This document shows positions 1 to 9,013 of a stretch of 64,000 bases of DNA, one piece after another. Below the pieces are notes generated by a model. That model was not told the DNA's origin. It saw only the letters and a list, made by a program, of their open reading frames with translations, and made no database searches. The stretch spans positions 35,550 to 99,549 of the forward strand of contig NZ_BLBG01000007.1 of assembly GCF_009687905.1 (NCBI RefSeq). The letters run 5' to 3'. The position numbers and the translations under genes are program-made. Positions within the stretch are counted from its first letter, which is position 1; every line of letters starts with the position of its first letter. This DNA comes from Lacticaseibacillus zhaodongensis (lineage in GTDB: Bacteria; Bacillota; Bacilli; Lactobacillales; Lactobacillaceae).

Positions 1-2381
1 TTTTCCCGGCCAACGTAGAGTGTGACCTCACCATCATAGAAGCCCAGCACCTTGATGGTCGACAGTTCGCGCATGCGTTCGGAAACATTGATATTGGTCA
101 GGTTGTAAAGCACAACGAAGGACAACAATCCCGACAGCAAGATCATGATGAGGACAACTGAATTGAGGCTCTTGCTCATATCTTGAATGGTGCTCAGCGA
201 ATCACTCATGTAGCTAGTATTAACCGCACCACCACGACTGAGTAACTGCCGGGCTAGTTGCCGCTCCGCGGACTTGCGCATGTGCTTAGTTTTGACCAGC
301 AGGCTGTTGCGAGGCACCGGCTTGCCCCATGTGTGCTGGTATGCGGCTGGACTCATGTAGAGAAAGTGCCCGGTGTAGTTGCGGCTGACCGCGGCCACCC
401 GGACGGAAACACTGCGGCCAGCGCTGTTTTTGACACTGATCCGGCTGCCAGTCTGGGCGTGCAAAATGTCCGCCGCCTTTTGCGTCAGCACCACGCCGCG
501 CTTCGGTAGCTGAATGTGCCTACCACGCATCGTGTCTAAGCGGACGTATTCGCGCCAATTCTTGCTGCTGCTAGGGGCAATCATGGTCACACTCGCGACG
601 CTGTTGCCTTTCCGCGCCAAGGTCACCACGTCGCTGGCGGCACTCCGCGTACTCTTGTAGGCTGCATTTTGGCGCAGGACGTGCTTGGCCTTGCTTGCGG
701 ACGCCGGCTTGTCCAGGCGCACGGTGGCCTGATAACGCAAAACTCCGCCAAACTGCGCCGCCGAGCTGCCCACAATCGAATCGCGGATGCCAAAACCCGT
801 CAGAATTAGTCCGGCCCCACCAGCGATGCCAATGATGGTCATGAACATCCGTGACTTGAAGCGGAACAGATTACGCATGGACACCTTCGTATTAAAGGAG
901 AAACGCCGCCAGAGGGGCCGAATCCGCTCGAGCAGAATTTTCTTGCCGTTTTTGGGTGCTTTGGGCAGCATTAGTTCCGCCGGCTTGGTTGCCAGTTCGC
1001 TTGGTGCCACCACGGCCACGGCACCAACCGTGGCGAGCAGCGCCATCAATGTCGCCAGCCCAATGTCGCCCCACTGCGGCAAGATGACCTGCGTGGTGAA
1101 GATGTTGGCCTTGCTGATAAGGAGCACAAAGCGGACCAAGCCCTGTTGCCCAATGAGCACGCCCAAAATCGTGCCAATGATGGCCGCAAACAGTCCGTAC
1201 AGGAAGTAGTTCCGAGCAATTGCCGCCCCAGAATAACCTAGGGCTTTCAAAGTGCCCAGCTGCGTCCGGTCTTCAGTCACCATCCGGCTAACGGTCGTGA
1301 AGGTGATGAGTGCCGCAATTAGGAAGAAGAAAACGGGGAACACGTCCCCGATGGCCGCGATGCGGTCAGCCGAGGAGCCGTAGTCACTGAAGCCAATCAG
1401 GTCGCTGCGCTCGGCGTAAGTGAAATCAACCTTGGGGATGGCTCGCACGACCCGCGCGTGCGCACTCGTCAGTTGCCGCTGGGCCGCGGCTAGTTGCTGG
1501 CTTTGTGCGGTCAACGTGGCCGCCGCTCCCGGCATGCCGGCCGCAGCCTGCTGCGCCTGCGTCAGCTTTGCTTTTTGTGCGTCCAGCTGTGCCTGCTGCT
1601 TAGCTAACGGTGCCAATGCCTGCTGGCGCAGCTCGGTCCTGCGCGCGCTGGCCCGCCCAGCAAACGCTCGCTGTAGGTCGCGCCGCTTGCTGGCGACCGC
1701 ATGCTTATAGGCAGCGCCATATGTATCACCAGCCGGCCGCTGCTTGAGGCGCAGGGCAATGCTGGTATACACGTTCAGCTTGAGATTGCGCTGCTGCGTG
1801 TACGCAAAATAGGCGACCGTCCCGCTACCAATATTGGCATTGCCCCGGTCGTAATTATTATTGATGTAAAGTGGCGAGTCCGCAAAGCCGACAATCGTAT
1901 AACTGCGGCGGCGCAAAGTTTTGGTCGGTTTCAGTGTGAACCGCCCGCCAAGCTTGTAATTACCGTATTCTCGGGCGTGTTGATCCAGCACGATTTGGTC
2001 CCGCTGCTGCGGCAGGTGACCACTGCGCATGATCAAGCGGTTGAGCCCCCGATTGTTCCGGTAGCCCAGCACGTTAACAACGGACTCATCCCCCTGCGCA
2101 AGCGCAAAGGTGCTCTTGCTAGCGGCAACAGTGACGCCCTTAACCCGCTTGGCCCGCGCCACATCCTTTTTGGTCAGGCCGGCGGTGCTACTGACGGCCA
2201 AGTCCTCAAGCCGGGCACTGTCCAGTTGGCGAGTCGCGCTATCCCGGTAGCCCGGGCCGATGCCCTTGACCCCGACAAAAATCAGCACGCCCAGCATAAT
2301 AATGAGCGTGATGGCGATGAACCGCCCCTTAGTATCCTTAATGGTGCGCCGAAGCATCCGGTTTAACATCTTATTCTGCAT
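1..2381 (-). CDS. ABC transporter permease, MacB/FtsX type (3' part outside the window)
   Basis: About 793 N-terminal residues are visible; the frame stays open to the window edge, so the C-terminus is missing. One N-terminal membrane segment (about residues 20-40) is followed by a large extracytoplasmic region with an Ala/Gln/Leu-rich, probably coiled-coil stretch near residues 225-300. Next comes an FtsX-type membrane block with the cytoplasmic sequence TVSRMVTEDRTQLGTLKALGY, then a second membrane segment beginning SRMFMTIIGIAGG, a second extracytoplasmic domain, and the start of another FtsX block (ERMRELSTIKVLGF). Two such halves on one chain are typical of large Firmicutes FtsX permeases. 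The start lies 9 bases after the ATPase stop, so the two are translationally linked. Substrate unknown; peptide or lipid extrusion is possible for this family, which is inference. Confidence 0.9.
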   Translation of the reverse strand, partial: MQNKMLNRMLRRTIKDTKGRFIAITLIIMLGVLIFVGVKGIGPGYRDSATRQLDSARLEDLAVSSTAGLTKKDVARAKRVKGVTVAASKSTFALAQGDESVVNVLGYRNNRGLNRLIMRSGHLPQQRDQIVLDQHAREYGNYKLGGRFTLKPTKTLRRRSYTIVGFADSPLYINNNYDRGNANIGSGTVAYFAYTQQRNLKLNVYTSIALRLKQRPAGDTYGAAYKHAVASKRRDLQRAFAGRASARRTELRQQALAPLAKQQAQLDAQKAKLTQAQQAAAGMPGAAATLTAQSQQLAAAQRQLTSAHARVVRAIPKVDFTYAERSDLIGFSDYGSSADRIAAIGDVFPVFFFLIAALITFTTVSRMVTEDRTQLGTLKALGYSGAAIARNYFLYGLFAAIIGTILGVLIGQQGLVRFVLLISKANIFTTQVILPQWGDIGLATLMALLATVGAVAVVAPSELATKPAELMLPKAPKNGKKILLERIRPLWRRFSFNTKVSMRNLFRFKSRMFMTIIGIAGGAGLILTGFGIRDSIVGSSAAQFGGVLRYQATVRLDKPASASKAKHVLRQNAAYKSTRSAASDVVTLARKGNSVASVTMIAPSSSKNWREYVRLDTMRGRHIQLPKRGVVLTQKAADILHAQTGSRISVKNSAGRSVSVRVAAVSRNYTGHFLYMSPAAYQHTWGKPVPRNSLLVKTKHMRKSAERQLARQLLSRGGAVNTSYMSDSLSTIQDMSKSLNSVVLIMILLSGLLSFVVLYNLTNINVSERMRELSTIKVLGFYDGEVTLYVGRE

Positions 2382-2390
2382 CGCACGCAC

Positions 2391-3092
2391 CTACCATTCG
2401 ATCTGGTCGACGGGCAACGGGTTGGCGTTGTCGGTCACGCTACGGACCTGGGCATCATTGATGTGGATCACCCGGTCGGCCATTTTGGCGATCTCGGCGT
2501 TGTGGGTGATGATGACGACCGTGGCGTTGCGCTCGTGGCTGGCACTAGCAAGCAAGCGTAGCACCGCCTTACCAGTTTGGTAATCCAGCGCGCCGGTCGG
2601 TTCGTCGCAGAGGAGCAGCTTCGGGTTTTTGGCCAGCGCCCGGGCGATTGCCACCCGCTGCTGCTCGCCACCACTAAGCTGGGCGGGGAAATTGTCCAAA
2701 CGCGCACTGAGCCCCACCGACTCCAGCGTTGCCTGTGGATTCAGCGCGTCACTAGTCAGTGCAGTGGCCATCTCCACATTTTCCAAGGTCGTCAAGTTGG
2801 GGATCAGGTTGTAGAACTGAAACACAAAGCCCACATCCTGACGCCGGTATGTAGTCAGCTGGCGGGCACTATAGGTCGCGATATCCTTGCCATCGACCAC
2901 GATTTGGCCGCTGGTGGGGCTATCCATCCCGCCGAGAATGTTCAGGACGGTTGATTTACCCGCACCGCTGGGGCCCAAGATGACCGTCAGCTGGCCGCGC
3001 TCAATATCGAAGCTCAGGTCATTATTGGCGATGATTTCGGTGTCGCCCATCTGGTACTTTTTGAATTCGTGTCGCACTTCAATATATGCCAT
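2391..3092 (-). CDS. ABC transporter ATP-binding protein, MacB/LolD type
   Basis: A 233-residue nucleotide-binding subunit with every catalytic motif: Walker [10 protein letters not shown] (residues 40-48), Q-loop Gln92, signature LSGGEQQR (139-146), Walker B LLLCDE (159-164) and switch His197. The sequence after Walker B (PTGALD) and the small size fit the MacB/LolD/FtsE class that energises FtsX-type permeases. An upstream in-frame start would add 8 residues, but AGGAGA sits at the right distance before the ATG at 3092, so the shorter form was chosen. The gene is first in an operon with the permease 9 bases downstream. Confidence 0.95.
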   Translation of the reverse strand: MAYIEVRHEFKKYQMGDTEIIANNDLSFDIERGQLTVILGPSGAGKSTVLNILGGMDSPTSGQIVVDGKDIATYSARQLTTYRRQDVGFVFQFYNLIPNLTTLENVEMATALTSDALNPQATLESVGLSARLDNFPAQLSGGEQQRVAIARALAKNPKLLLCDEPTGALDYQTGKAVLRLLASASHERNATVVIITHNAEIAKMADRVIHINDAQVRSVTDNANPLPVDQIEW

Positions 3093-3417
3093 ATCGTTTC
3101 TCCTGTTCACGGTCAAAACGGACCCTGCCGCCGTTCAGCCACGTAGTTTGTAATAAGTATATACCACGCATTGCCCAAAAGTGCGGGGGTTCCGGGTGAC
3201 AGCTACCAAAATTAGTACGACTGGTCGCTACAGCAATGATTGGCATGTTCTTAGCCAAGCACGTTTGTTATCATTAATACGTTGGCTACCAGAAGCTGAC
3301 CCGTACCTAGCAAAATGCCGCTACGCCCTTGCGCCGCCGTTTGGCCGGGGGTAGGCTTGTTTTAATTCGTGGCGTCACCCAGCGGCGTCACACCTGAACT
3401 TCAGCGGAGGAATTTTC
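3093..3417. other. Intergenic region between divergent genes
   Basis: About 325 bases separate the ABC ATPase (leftward) from the GT-C-like membrane protein gene (rightward). Both promoters must lie here, but I see no pair of hexamers convincing enough to call, and no coding sequence. The only clear signal is the GGAGG at 3406-3410 for the rightward gene. Confidence 0.5.
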
Positions 3418-5064
3418 GTGAATAAACGTGTACTTAACAACGCCATTGTCATTACATATCTGCTCGTCATCAGCCTGCTGTTTTGCTTTCCCCTTTTTAA
3501 TAGTGGACTGGCGGGCCCCCAGGACACCCGTTTTCACCTCGGGCGCATCTTGAGCATGGGCAACGTGTGGCACAGTCCGGTCAACTTCTTGACCTTTGCC
3601 CACCACGGTAACATGATCAACCCTTATTACCCCTGGCTGACCATTTACCCAGCCTACTTACTGGTCAAACTGACCGGGAGCCTGGCAACGGGTTACAAGC
3701 TGTTCATTGTGCTGATCACTTTCCTCACCGCGGTCAGTGCTTACTACTCCTTCATGGCCATGAAGCACCAGCGCACTGCCGCCCTCGTTTTTGCGTCTGT
3801 CTACACCTTCGCGGCTTACCGGTCGGTTAACGTCTTCCTGCGCGGGGCGCTGGGCGAGACACTTTGCGCACTGTTTTTGCCGATCGCCTTTCTGGGTCTC
3901 TACCAAGTGCTCCGCGGCAACTGGCGCAAATGGCCGCTACTAACTGCGGGGATGACCCTGATTTTGTACACGCACTTGCTGACGGTCGCACTCAGCGTTA
4001 TTCTCTGCGCCATCTTCGCCGTCCTCGCACTGCCCCAGATGGACCACCGCCTGCAGCGCATCACGGCCGGGATCAAGGCAGCCGGAATGACCGTACTGCT
4101 GAGCCTGGCCTTTATCCTGCCCTTCTTGCAGATGTCCCGCGCGCAGAAGGTTGCGCTGCCCGTCCGCCACTTACTCGAACGCGGCGTCCTGAGCCCGAGT
4201 GCTCTGTTCACCAGTTCGTTGAACAACGATTGGAGTCACTACGGCTTGGGCATCACCGTGCTCATCGCACTCATTTACGCATTAACGCAGTTCCGCAAAC
4301 TAAATGGTGTCGAGCGCACCCTACTAGCCACGGCACTGGGGATGATTTTGCTGCTGACCACCCTGTTCCCAATTGCCTTGTTTGATAAGACCCCAGTCGC
4401 CAGCATCCAGTTCATCTGGCGGCTCAACGCCTTCACGACCCTGTTCGTGCTCTACATTGCCTGCAGCCACCTGCCCGCGGTCCACAGCCCTTACGCTTAT
4501 GGCCTCACGCTGTTACTGCTGACGGGCGCACTACTGAGCGTCCACTACACCAGCTTCCACGCCGTGCGTGCCCAAACCGCAATGTTCTTCCCCTCTGGCT
4601 TGGTTTATAACGACAACGAGCTCGAAGGCAAAATGCAAAACTACGCCCACGAGGATTACCGCCCAGACGGTGCGTTGAACCCCGCCTACGTGACCGACTT
4701 TCGGCCGCGCCTCGCCGGCAAGGTCCAAAAGCTGCACGCCCACTACACGCAAAACACCGCCAGTTTCACCGTCACGAACCACGGTCGAAGCGGCCAGGTC
4801 CTGCGCACCAGCGTCTACCGTTACGCTTCCCAATTGGTAAAACTCAACGGTAAGCCAATCGCGACCAGCAGCGTTGATGGCATGACGGGCGTACGTCTGC
4901 CCCACGGCACGGCACACATTACCATCACCTACCGCAATTCACGAACAACCATTTTTGCCCGCATCATTAGTTTGGTGACGCTCATTCTCTGGGGCCTGTT
5001 CCCGGTCCTGCGGCGCCGCTACCTCACACCAAGCATGCGTAAACCCAAACACGCCAGTATCTAA
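3418..5064 (+). CDS. Polytopic membrane protein, GT-C-like (6-pyruvoyl-tetrahydropterin synthase-related family)
   Basis: A 548-residue protein with about ten hydrophobic segments through residue 375, a soluble outward domain of about 130 residues, and a last membrane helix before a basic tail. The first external loop carries GPQDTRFHLGR (about residues 33-43), resembling the acidic loop of GT-C glycosyltransferases and YfhO-like proteins that use polyprenyl-linked sugars. Database entries for this family carry the misleading name 6-pyruvoyl-tetrahydropterin synthase-related; I see no pterin enzyme here. Modification of a wall polymer or lipid with sugar is inference. The start is GTG with GGAGG eight bases ahead. 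It is monocistronic, with a terminator directly downstream. Confidence 0.8.
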   Translation: MNKRVLNNAIVITYLLVISLLFCFPLFNSGLAGPQDTRFHLGRILSMGNVWHSPVNFLTFAHHGNMINPYYPWLTIYPAYLLVKLTGSLATGYKLFIVLITFLTAVSAYYSFMAMKHQRTAALVFASVYTFAAYRSVNVFLRGALGETLCALFLPIAFLGLYQVLRGNWRKWPLLTAGMTLILYTHLLTVALSVILCAIFAVLALPQMDHRLQRITAGIKAAGMTVLLSLAFILPFLQMSRAQKVALPVRHLLERGVLSPSALFTSSLNNDWSHYGLGITVLIALIYALTQFRKLNGVERTLLATALGMILLLTTLFPIALFDKTPVASIQFIWRLNAFTTLFVLYIACSHLPAVHSPYAYGLTLLLLTGALLSVHYTSFHAVRAQTAMFFPSGLVYNDNELEGKMQNYAHEDYRPDGALNPAYVTDFRPRLAGKVQKLHAHYTQNTASFTVTNHGRSGQVLRTSVYRYASQLVKLNGKPIATSSVDGMTGVRLPHGTAHITITYRNSRTTIFARIISLVTLILWGLFPVLRRRYLTPSMRKPKHASI

Positions 5065-5072
5065 AAAACACG

Positions 5073-5114
5073 AAAAAGGAAGCTCGCATAATCTTAGCGA
5101 ACTTCCTTTTTTTA
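5073..5114 (+). terminator. Rho-independent terminator after the GT-C-like gene
   Basis: Stem GGAAG-C-TCGC pairs with GCGA-A-CTTCC (one internal mismatch) around a 9-base loop and is followed by seven T. It begins within about 10 bases of the stop codon. Confidence 0.85.
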
Positions 5115-5146
5115 ATAACTTACATTTTTAAGCGAGTCGAACCCAT

Positions 5147-5371
5147 CTAATCAACTGGGGCCACGTCACAAGCCCGCATGCCGCCGGTAGCGTGCATGTA
5201 GTTGTGACTCGTTTGCTGAATATTGAAACGGACCTTCAGCCCAGCTTCAGGATAACGAACTCCGTTACCCAACACCGCCGAATAAGGCATGAAGACTTCC
5301 ATTCCGTCATCAGTGCTAATCATTCCATAACCTTTATCTAGGCTAAACCATTCAACCGTTCCGTCCGTCAT
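5147..5371 (-). CDS. Divergent cold-shock domain protein
   Basis: A 74-residue single-domain protein of the CspA fold. The N-terminus GTVEWFSLDKGYGMIST matches the cold-shock start, with RNP1 as KGYGMIS. RNP2 is VFMPYSAV instead of the usual VFVHFSAI, so the RNP2 His is lost and an aromatic Tyr retained. The C-terminal half (NIQQTSHNYMHATGGMRACDVAP) departs from the normal Gly-rich ending. It probably binds single-stranded RNA or DNA as an RNA chaperone, although altered RNP2 residues suggest changed specificity. It is transcribed alone, from a promoter about 190 bases upstream (see 5560-5588), with a long leader as cold-shock mRNAs usually have. Confidence 0.85.
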   Translation of the reverse strand: MTDGTVEWFSLDKGYGMISTDDGMEVFMPYSAVLGNGVRYPEAGLKVRFNIQQTSHNYMHATGGMRACDVAPVD

Positions 5372-5465
5372 GTTAAACCCCTGCCTCTCGGTGTGATTTA
5401 ACCTAAACTAATACTCCCAACAAGGCGCTCTCAAAAGGAAACTTTACGCATTGGTGGTAGTAATC

Positions 5466-5543
5466 GTGTACCAATCAATCCCCCACAGATCGTGTCATAA
5501 CTGGCATCCGCGCTTACGAACACACAGTTAAAGATTGGTACAC
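5466..5543 (-). promoter_or_regulatory. Structured 5' leader element of the cold-shock gene
   Basis: Two perfect 11-base arms, GTGTACCAATC (5466-5476) and GATTGGTACAC (5533-5543), can pair across 56 bases. They lie just inside the predicted transcript start, in an untranslated leader of about 180 bases. Long foldable leaders act as temperature-responsive elements in known csp mRNAs; that role here is inference. Confidence 0.5.
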
Positions 5544-5559
5544 TTTGACTTACACTTAA

Positions 5560-5588
5560 TTTATACCACTAGCTTATAACAAGTACAA
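5560..5588 (-). promoter_or_regulatory. Promoter of the cold-shock gene
   Basis: On the minus strand, -35 TTGTAC (5583-5588) and -10 TATAAA (5560-5565) are separated by 17 bases. The predicted start near 5553 would give a leader of about 180 bases. Confidence 0.6.
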
Positions 5589-5833
5589 GTATCTTTTTGC
5601 AATCTCATAATCGTTATCAAATGCTACCATAACAGAATTTGAGCACACTTTGTTTCCAGATAAAATTACGCCTGTTACACCTATCAACTACACCACAGCC
5701 GTTATTCGGAGCCCCAAACCCTTATTAGCCATGCCAGTGGCCCTGTTAACAGTTTAGCCTAGTAAGCTGATGAACCGTGCAGCCATACCGCCAGTGCTCA
5801 CTGGCAACTGCAGCCAGTCTCGCAGCTCCGGAC
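5589..5833. other. AT-rich intergenic stretch, nothing recognised
   Basis: Lies between the cold-shock promoter and the terminator of the P-type ATPase gene. I find no credible coding sequence, RNA gene or repeat. Confidence 0.4.
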
Positions 5834-5878
5834 AAAAAATCGCCCGCAATCACGTACTTCACGTGACTGCAGACGATT
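5834..5878 (-). terminator. Rho-independent terminator of the P-type ATPase gene
   Basis: On the minus strand AATCGtCtGCA-TCACGT pairs with ACGTGA-TGCgGgCGATT around a short loop and ends in six T, about 30 bases after the stop codon. Confidence 0.85.
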
Positions 5879-5908
5879 CTCATGCAAACATTTTGTTAAT
5901 TCTAAATG

Positions 5909-8683
5909 CTAAATAACCGGCTTGTCGGTGTGATCCCGCACAATTTTCTTGCGGAGCTCTTCAATAAAGAAGATTGGGAACGGGATAACAACCAGGAATA
6001 ACCATTCCTGCCAGTAGAGTGGACCGGTCTGGAAGACGTCTTGAAGGAGTGGCGCGTACATGAGGGCCACCAGAATCAGGATTTCGACCATGATCCCCAG
6101 GTTAATTCTGTGGTTCTTGAACAAACCGATCGAGAAGACAGATGCGTCTTGCGTCCGGCAGTTCATAACCGCGGCAATCTGGGCAAACACGGCACCAGCC
6201 AGCGTCATCGTGGTTGCCTCGATGTAGTGCGGACCACTAGCAGCGAGGGGCACGCTTGGCCAGCCGTGCATGTAGTTAACGAAGAAGTAACCAGCTGATG
6301 ATACTAATGCCCCGAGCATCCCGTACCAGGCAAAGGCCCGCCAGGTAACACTCTTGGTCAGCAGGTGTTCGCTACGGGGACGCGGTGGCTTGTCCATAAT
6401 TCCTGGTTCAGCAGCTTCAGCACCAAGACCCAGTGCTGGCAGCATGTCGGTCCCAAGGTCAATGGTCAGGATCTGCATAACTGTCAGTGGCAGTGGAATA
6501 GCGCCGCGGCTGAGCAGGAACAGAACTGACGGAATCGCTTCGGAAACGTTAGAGTTCAGGATGTAAGTCAGGAACTTCCGGATGTTGTTGTAAACGGTCC
6601 GGCCTTCCTCAATGGCGGCAACGATGGAAGCAAAGTTATCGTCAGTGAGGATCATATCGGCGGCATCCTTAGCAACATCGGTCCCGGTCACACCCATCGC
6701 AACCCCAATGTTCGCCTTCTTGAGGGCTGGGGCATCGTTAACACCGTCACCGGTTGAGGCAACAATTTCACCCATGTCCTGCAGGGTGGAAACAATCTTG
6801 TATTTCTGCTCAGGAGCAACCCGGGCAAAAATCAATTCCTCTTTAAACGCGGCCTTCAGATCATCTTCGCTCATGTCAGCGAGTTCGGACCCGGTGATGA
6901 CCCGCGCCTTAGGACTGGAAACAATGCCAATCTGTGCGGCAACGTTCCGGGCAACCACGGGACTGTCACCGGTAACCATGATGATGCGAATGGATGCACG
7001 GTGGCATTCCTTAACGGCATCGAAAATCTCTGGCCGGGCTGGATCCGCCATTGCGGCCTGCCCAATCAGAGTCAAATTAATTTCGGTGTTCTTAATGGTA
7101 AAGTCGTTCATTGATGCTGGGACCTGGTCAGCCGGAATATCCCGGTAGGCAACCCCAAGCGTCCGCAAACCGGCCTCAGCGTAATCCGCTTCCGCCTTGC
7201 TTGCGCGCTGCTTATCCGCATCGGTAATTTTGCGAACTCCATCCCGGTCAAGAATGGTTGAACACTGGGTCATGATATCCCCCAGTGAACCCTTAACGCT
7301 GACCCGCAAACCGCCGTCTGGCAACTTGTTGATGGTGGTCATCCGCTTCCGTTCGGAATCAAAAGTCAGTTCCTTGACCCGTGGGTGTTGCTTTTCAAGC
7401 TCATCGGCCTTGAGCCCCGCCTTTTCCGCCATGATGATCATTGCGGCTTCGGTAGGTGTACCTAAAAGCTTAGCCCCATCTTCACCCTGTTGAACGCGGG
7501 TGTCGTTATCGAGTGCTGAGATTTCCAGCAATAGCTTCAACTCGGGCTGTTCGTCAAGCTTGACCTTGTGGCCCCGGTACTTAATGTCACCGTTAGCGAC
7601 GTAACCGGTCCCAGTAACCCCGAATTCACGGAAAGGCAACCAGATGTGGTTAACCGTCATTTGGTTCTGGGTCAAGGTCCCGGTCTTATCGGAACAGATG
7701 ACCGTAGTTTCACCTAAAGTTTCAACACTGTTTAATTCCTTGACCAACGCGTGTTTCTTGGCCATGCGGGTAACCCCTTGGGCCAGTGACAAGGTAACAG
7801 TTGGCAGCAAACCTTCCGGAATGAAGGCAACGATCATCCCGAGTGCGAAGATGAAAGCCTGCGCCATCGGGTAGTGCACAATTGTGACCGCGAGCACGAA
7901 GAACGCCAGCCCAATTCCGATGGCGATCATTGACAGCTGCTGGGTCAACCGGTTCAGTTCAATTGACAGTGGACCATCAGTCTTCTCAGACGTCTGGGTC
8001 AACTTAGCGATTTTACCGAACTCAGTATCCATCCCCGTTGCAACCGCAATGGCAACCGCAGTCCCAGCGCCAACTGTGGTCCCGGCGTAGATAACGTTCG
8101 ATTCAGCGAACTCACCTTCGCCAGGTGCGTACTTAACGCTCTTGCTTTCAGGAACAGATTCACCAGTCAACGCAGACTGATCAACCTGCATCGAGCTGGC
8201 CTCGATCAGAACTGAATCAGATGGAACACTGTCGCCAGCCTGGAGTGCGTAGACATCACCAGGAACAACATCAGTGGTCTCAACTTGGACCAGCTTGCCG
8301 TCACGCCGAACGTGCACGTAGGTTGGCAGCATCTTCATCAGTGAATCAGTAGCCTTCTGGGCGGCGTGTTCTTGCCAGTAACTGAACACCCCGTTGATGA
8401 TGTTAACGCACCAAATTGCGATCCCAAGTTCGAGCATTCCGGCAACAATGGCGATGATACCACCAACCCAGAGGAGGATTGCCATCAGGCTGGTGAAGTT
8501 CTTCAGAAACGCCTTCAGCTGTGATTTCTTTTTACCCTTCTGAATCTCATTAGAACCATACTTTGCAAAACGGTCCTTAGCCTCAGCGGCAGAAAGACCA
8601 TCCTTACTGGTCTGTAGGTCTGCAAACACCTGCGCTTGTGATTCCTGCGCAATCTCCTGTGGTGTTTTCGCCATCTTTCCCAT
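5909..8683 (-). CDS. P-type cation-transporting ATPase (P2 class, Na,K-ATPase-like features)
   Basis: A full-length 924-residue P2 ATPase: N-terminal cation ATPase domain, actuator motif TGES (residues 173-176), phosphorylation motif DKTGTLTQ (Asp332), P-domain motif TGDGVNDAP, and ten expected membrane helices. The M4 motif is PEGLLPTVT (289-297), and the M6 region reads LTIDLGTDMLPALGLG followed by AAEPGIMDKPPR. The sequences PEGLL-TVT and IDLGTDM-PA are those of the P2C group (Na,K- and H,K-ATPases) rather than SERCA-type Ca pumps. It probably exports a cation across the plasma membrane, Na+ being as plausible as Ca2+ (inference). GGGAG precedes the ATG. The gene stands alone with its own terminator. 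Confidence 0.92.
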   Translation of the reverse strand: MGKMAKTPQEIAQESQAQVFADLQTSKDGLSAAEAKDRFAKYGSNEIQKGKKKSQLKAFLKNFTSLMAILLWVGGIIAIVAGMLELGIAIWCVNIINGVFSYWQEHAAQKATDSLMKMLPTYVHVRRDGKLVQVETTDVVPGDVYALQAGDSVPSDSVLIEASSMQVDQSALTGESVPESKSVKYAPGEGEFAESNVIYAGTTVGAGTAVAIAVATGMDTEFGKIAKLTQTSEKTDGPLSIELNRLTQQLSMIAIGIGLAFFVLAVTIVHYPMAQAFIFALGMIVAFIPEGLLPTVTLSLAQGVTRMAKKHALVKELNSVETLGETTVICSDKTGTLTQNQMTVNHIWLPFREFGVTGTGYVANGDIKYRGHKVKLDEQPELKLLLEISALDNDTRVQQGEDGAKLLGTPTEAAMIIMAEKAGLKADELEKQHPRVKELTFDSERKRMTTINKLPDGGLRVSVKGSLGDIMTQCSTILDRDGVRKITDADKQRASKAEADYAEAGLRTLGVAYRDIPADQVPASMNDFTIKNTEINLTLIGQAAMADPARPEIFDAVKECHRASIRIIMVTGDSPVVARNVAAQIGIVSSPKARVITGSELADMSEDDLKAAFKEELIFARVAPEQKYKIVSTLQDMGEIVASTGDGVNDAPALKKANIGVAMGVTGTDVAKDAADMILTDDNFASIVAAIEEGRTVYNNIRKFLTYILNSNVSEAIPSVLFLLSRGAIPLPLTVMQILTIDLGTDMLPALGLGAEAAEPGIMDKPPRPRSEHLLTKSVTWRAFAWYGMLGALVSSAGYFFVNYMHGWPSVPLAASGPHYIEATTMTLAGAVFAQIAAVMNCRTQDASVFSIGLFKNHRINLGIMVEILILVALMYAPLLQDVFQTGPLYWQEWLFLVVIPFPIFFIEELRKKIVRDHTDKPVI

Positions 8684-9013
8684 TCTATAATCACTCCCAT
8701 AAGCACTGCGGCCTTAAACACACCGACGGCTTCTTTTGATAAATGTATTCTAACACCTTTGGCTCAATTTACAGCTAATTCTGTGCAGCAATCTTAGCAA
8801 GCCGTTGCAAAACTTGCTATAACGGCATTTTGCTTTCTCATTAAGCCGTAAAGATGCCGGCAAAAGGCCAGCGCCGACGCCAAAATTAAGCTATAGCCAA
8901 CGTTGGCCCTCAACCCGTTTGCGGCCGAGGACCAAGACGCTTAAACATCTCGTTTAGTTGCAACTTCGGACTGCAAATACTGCGCCCGAATTGACCGTAA
9001 TCTGGTAATGAAC
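8684..9013. other. Intergenic region upstream of the P-type ATPase
   Basis: About 330 bases hold the undefined promoter of the leftward ATPase gene and the end of the exporter operon. No good terminator is visible for the exporter, and no coding sequence is supported. Confidence 0.4.

Noticed and set aside
3418..5064. 6-pyruvoyl-tetrahydropterin synthase, as such proteins are sometimes labelled
   Set aside because: It is a polytopic membrane protein with no pterin synthase motifs; the label is a family misnomer.
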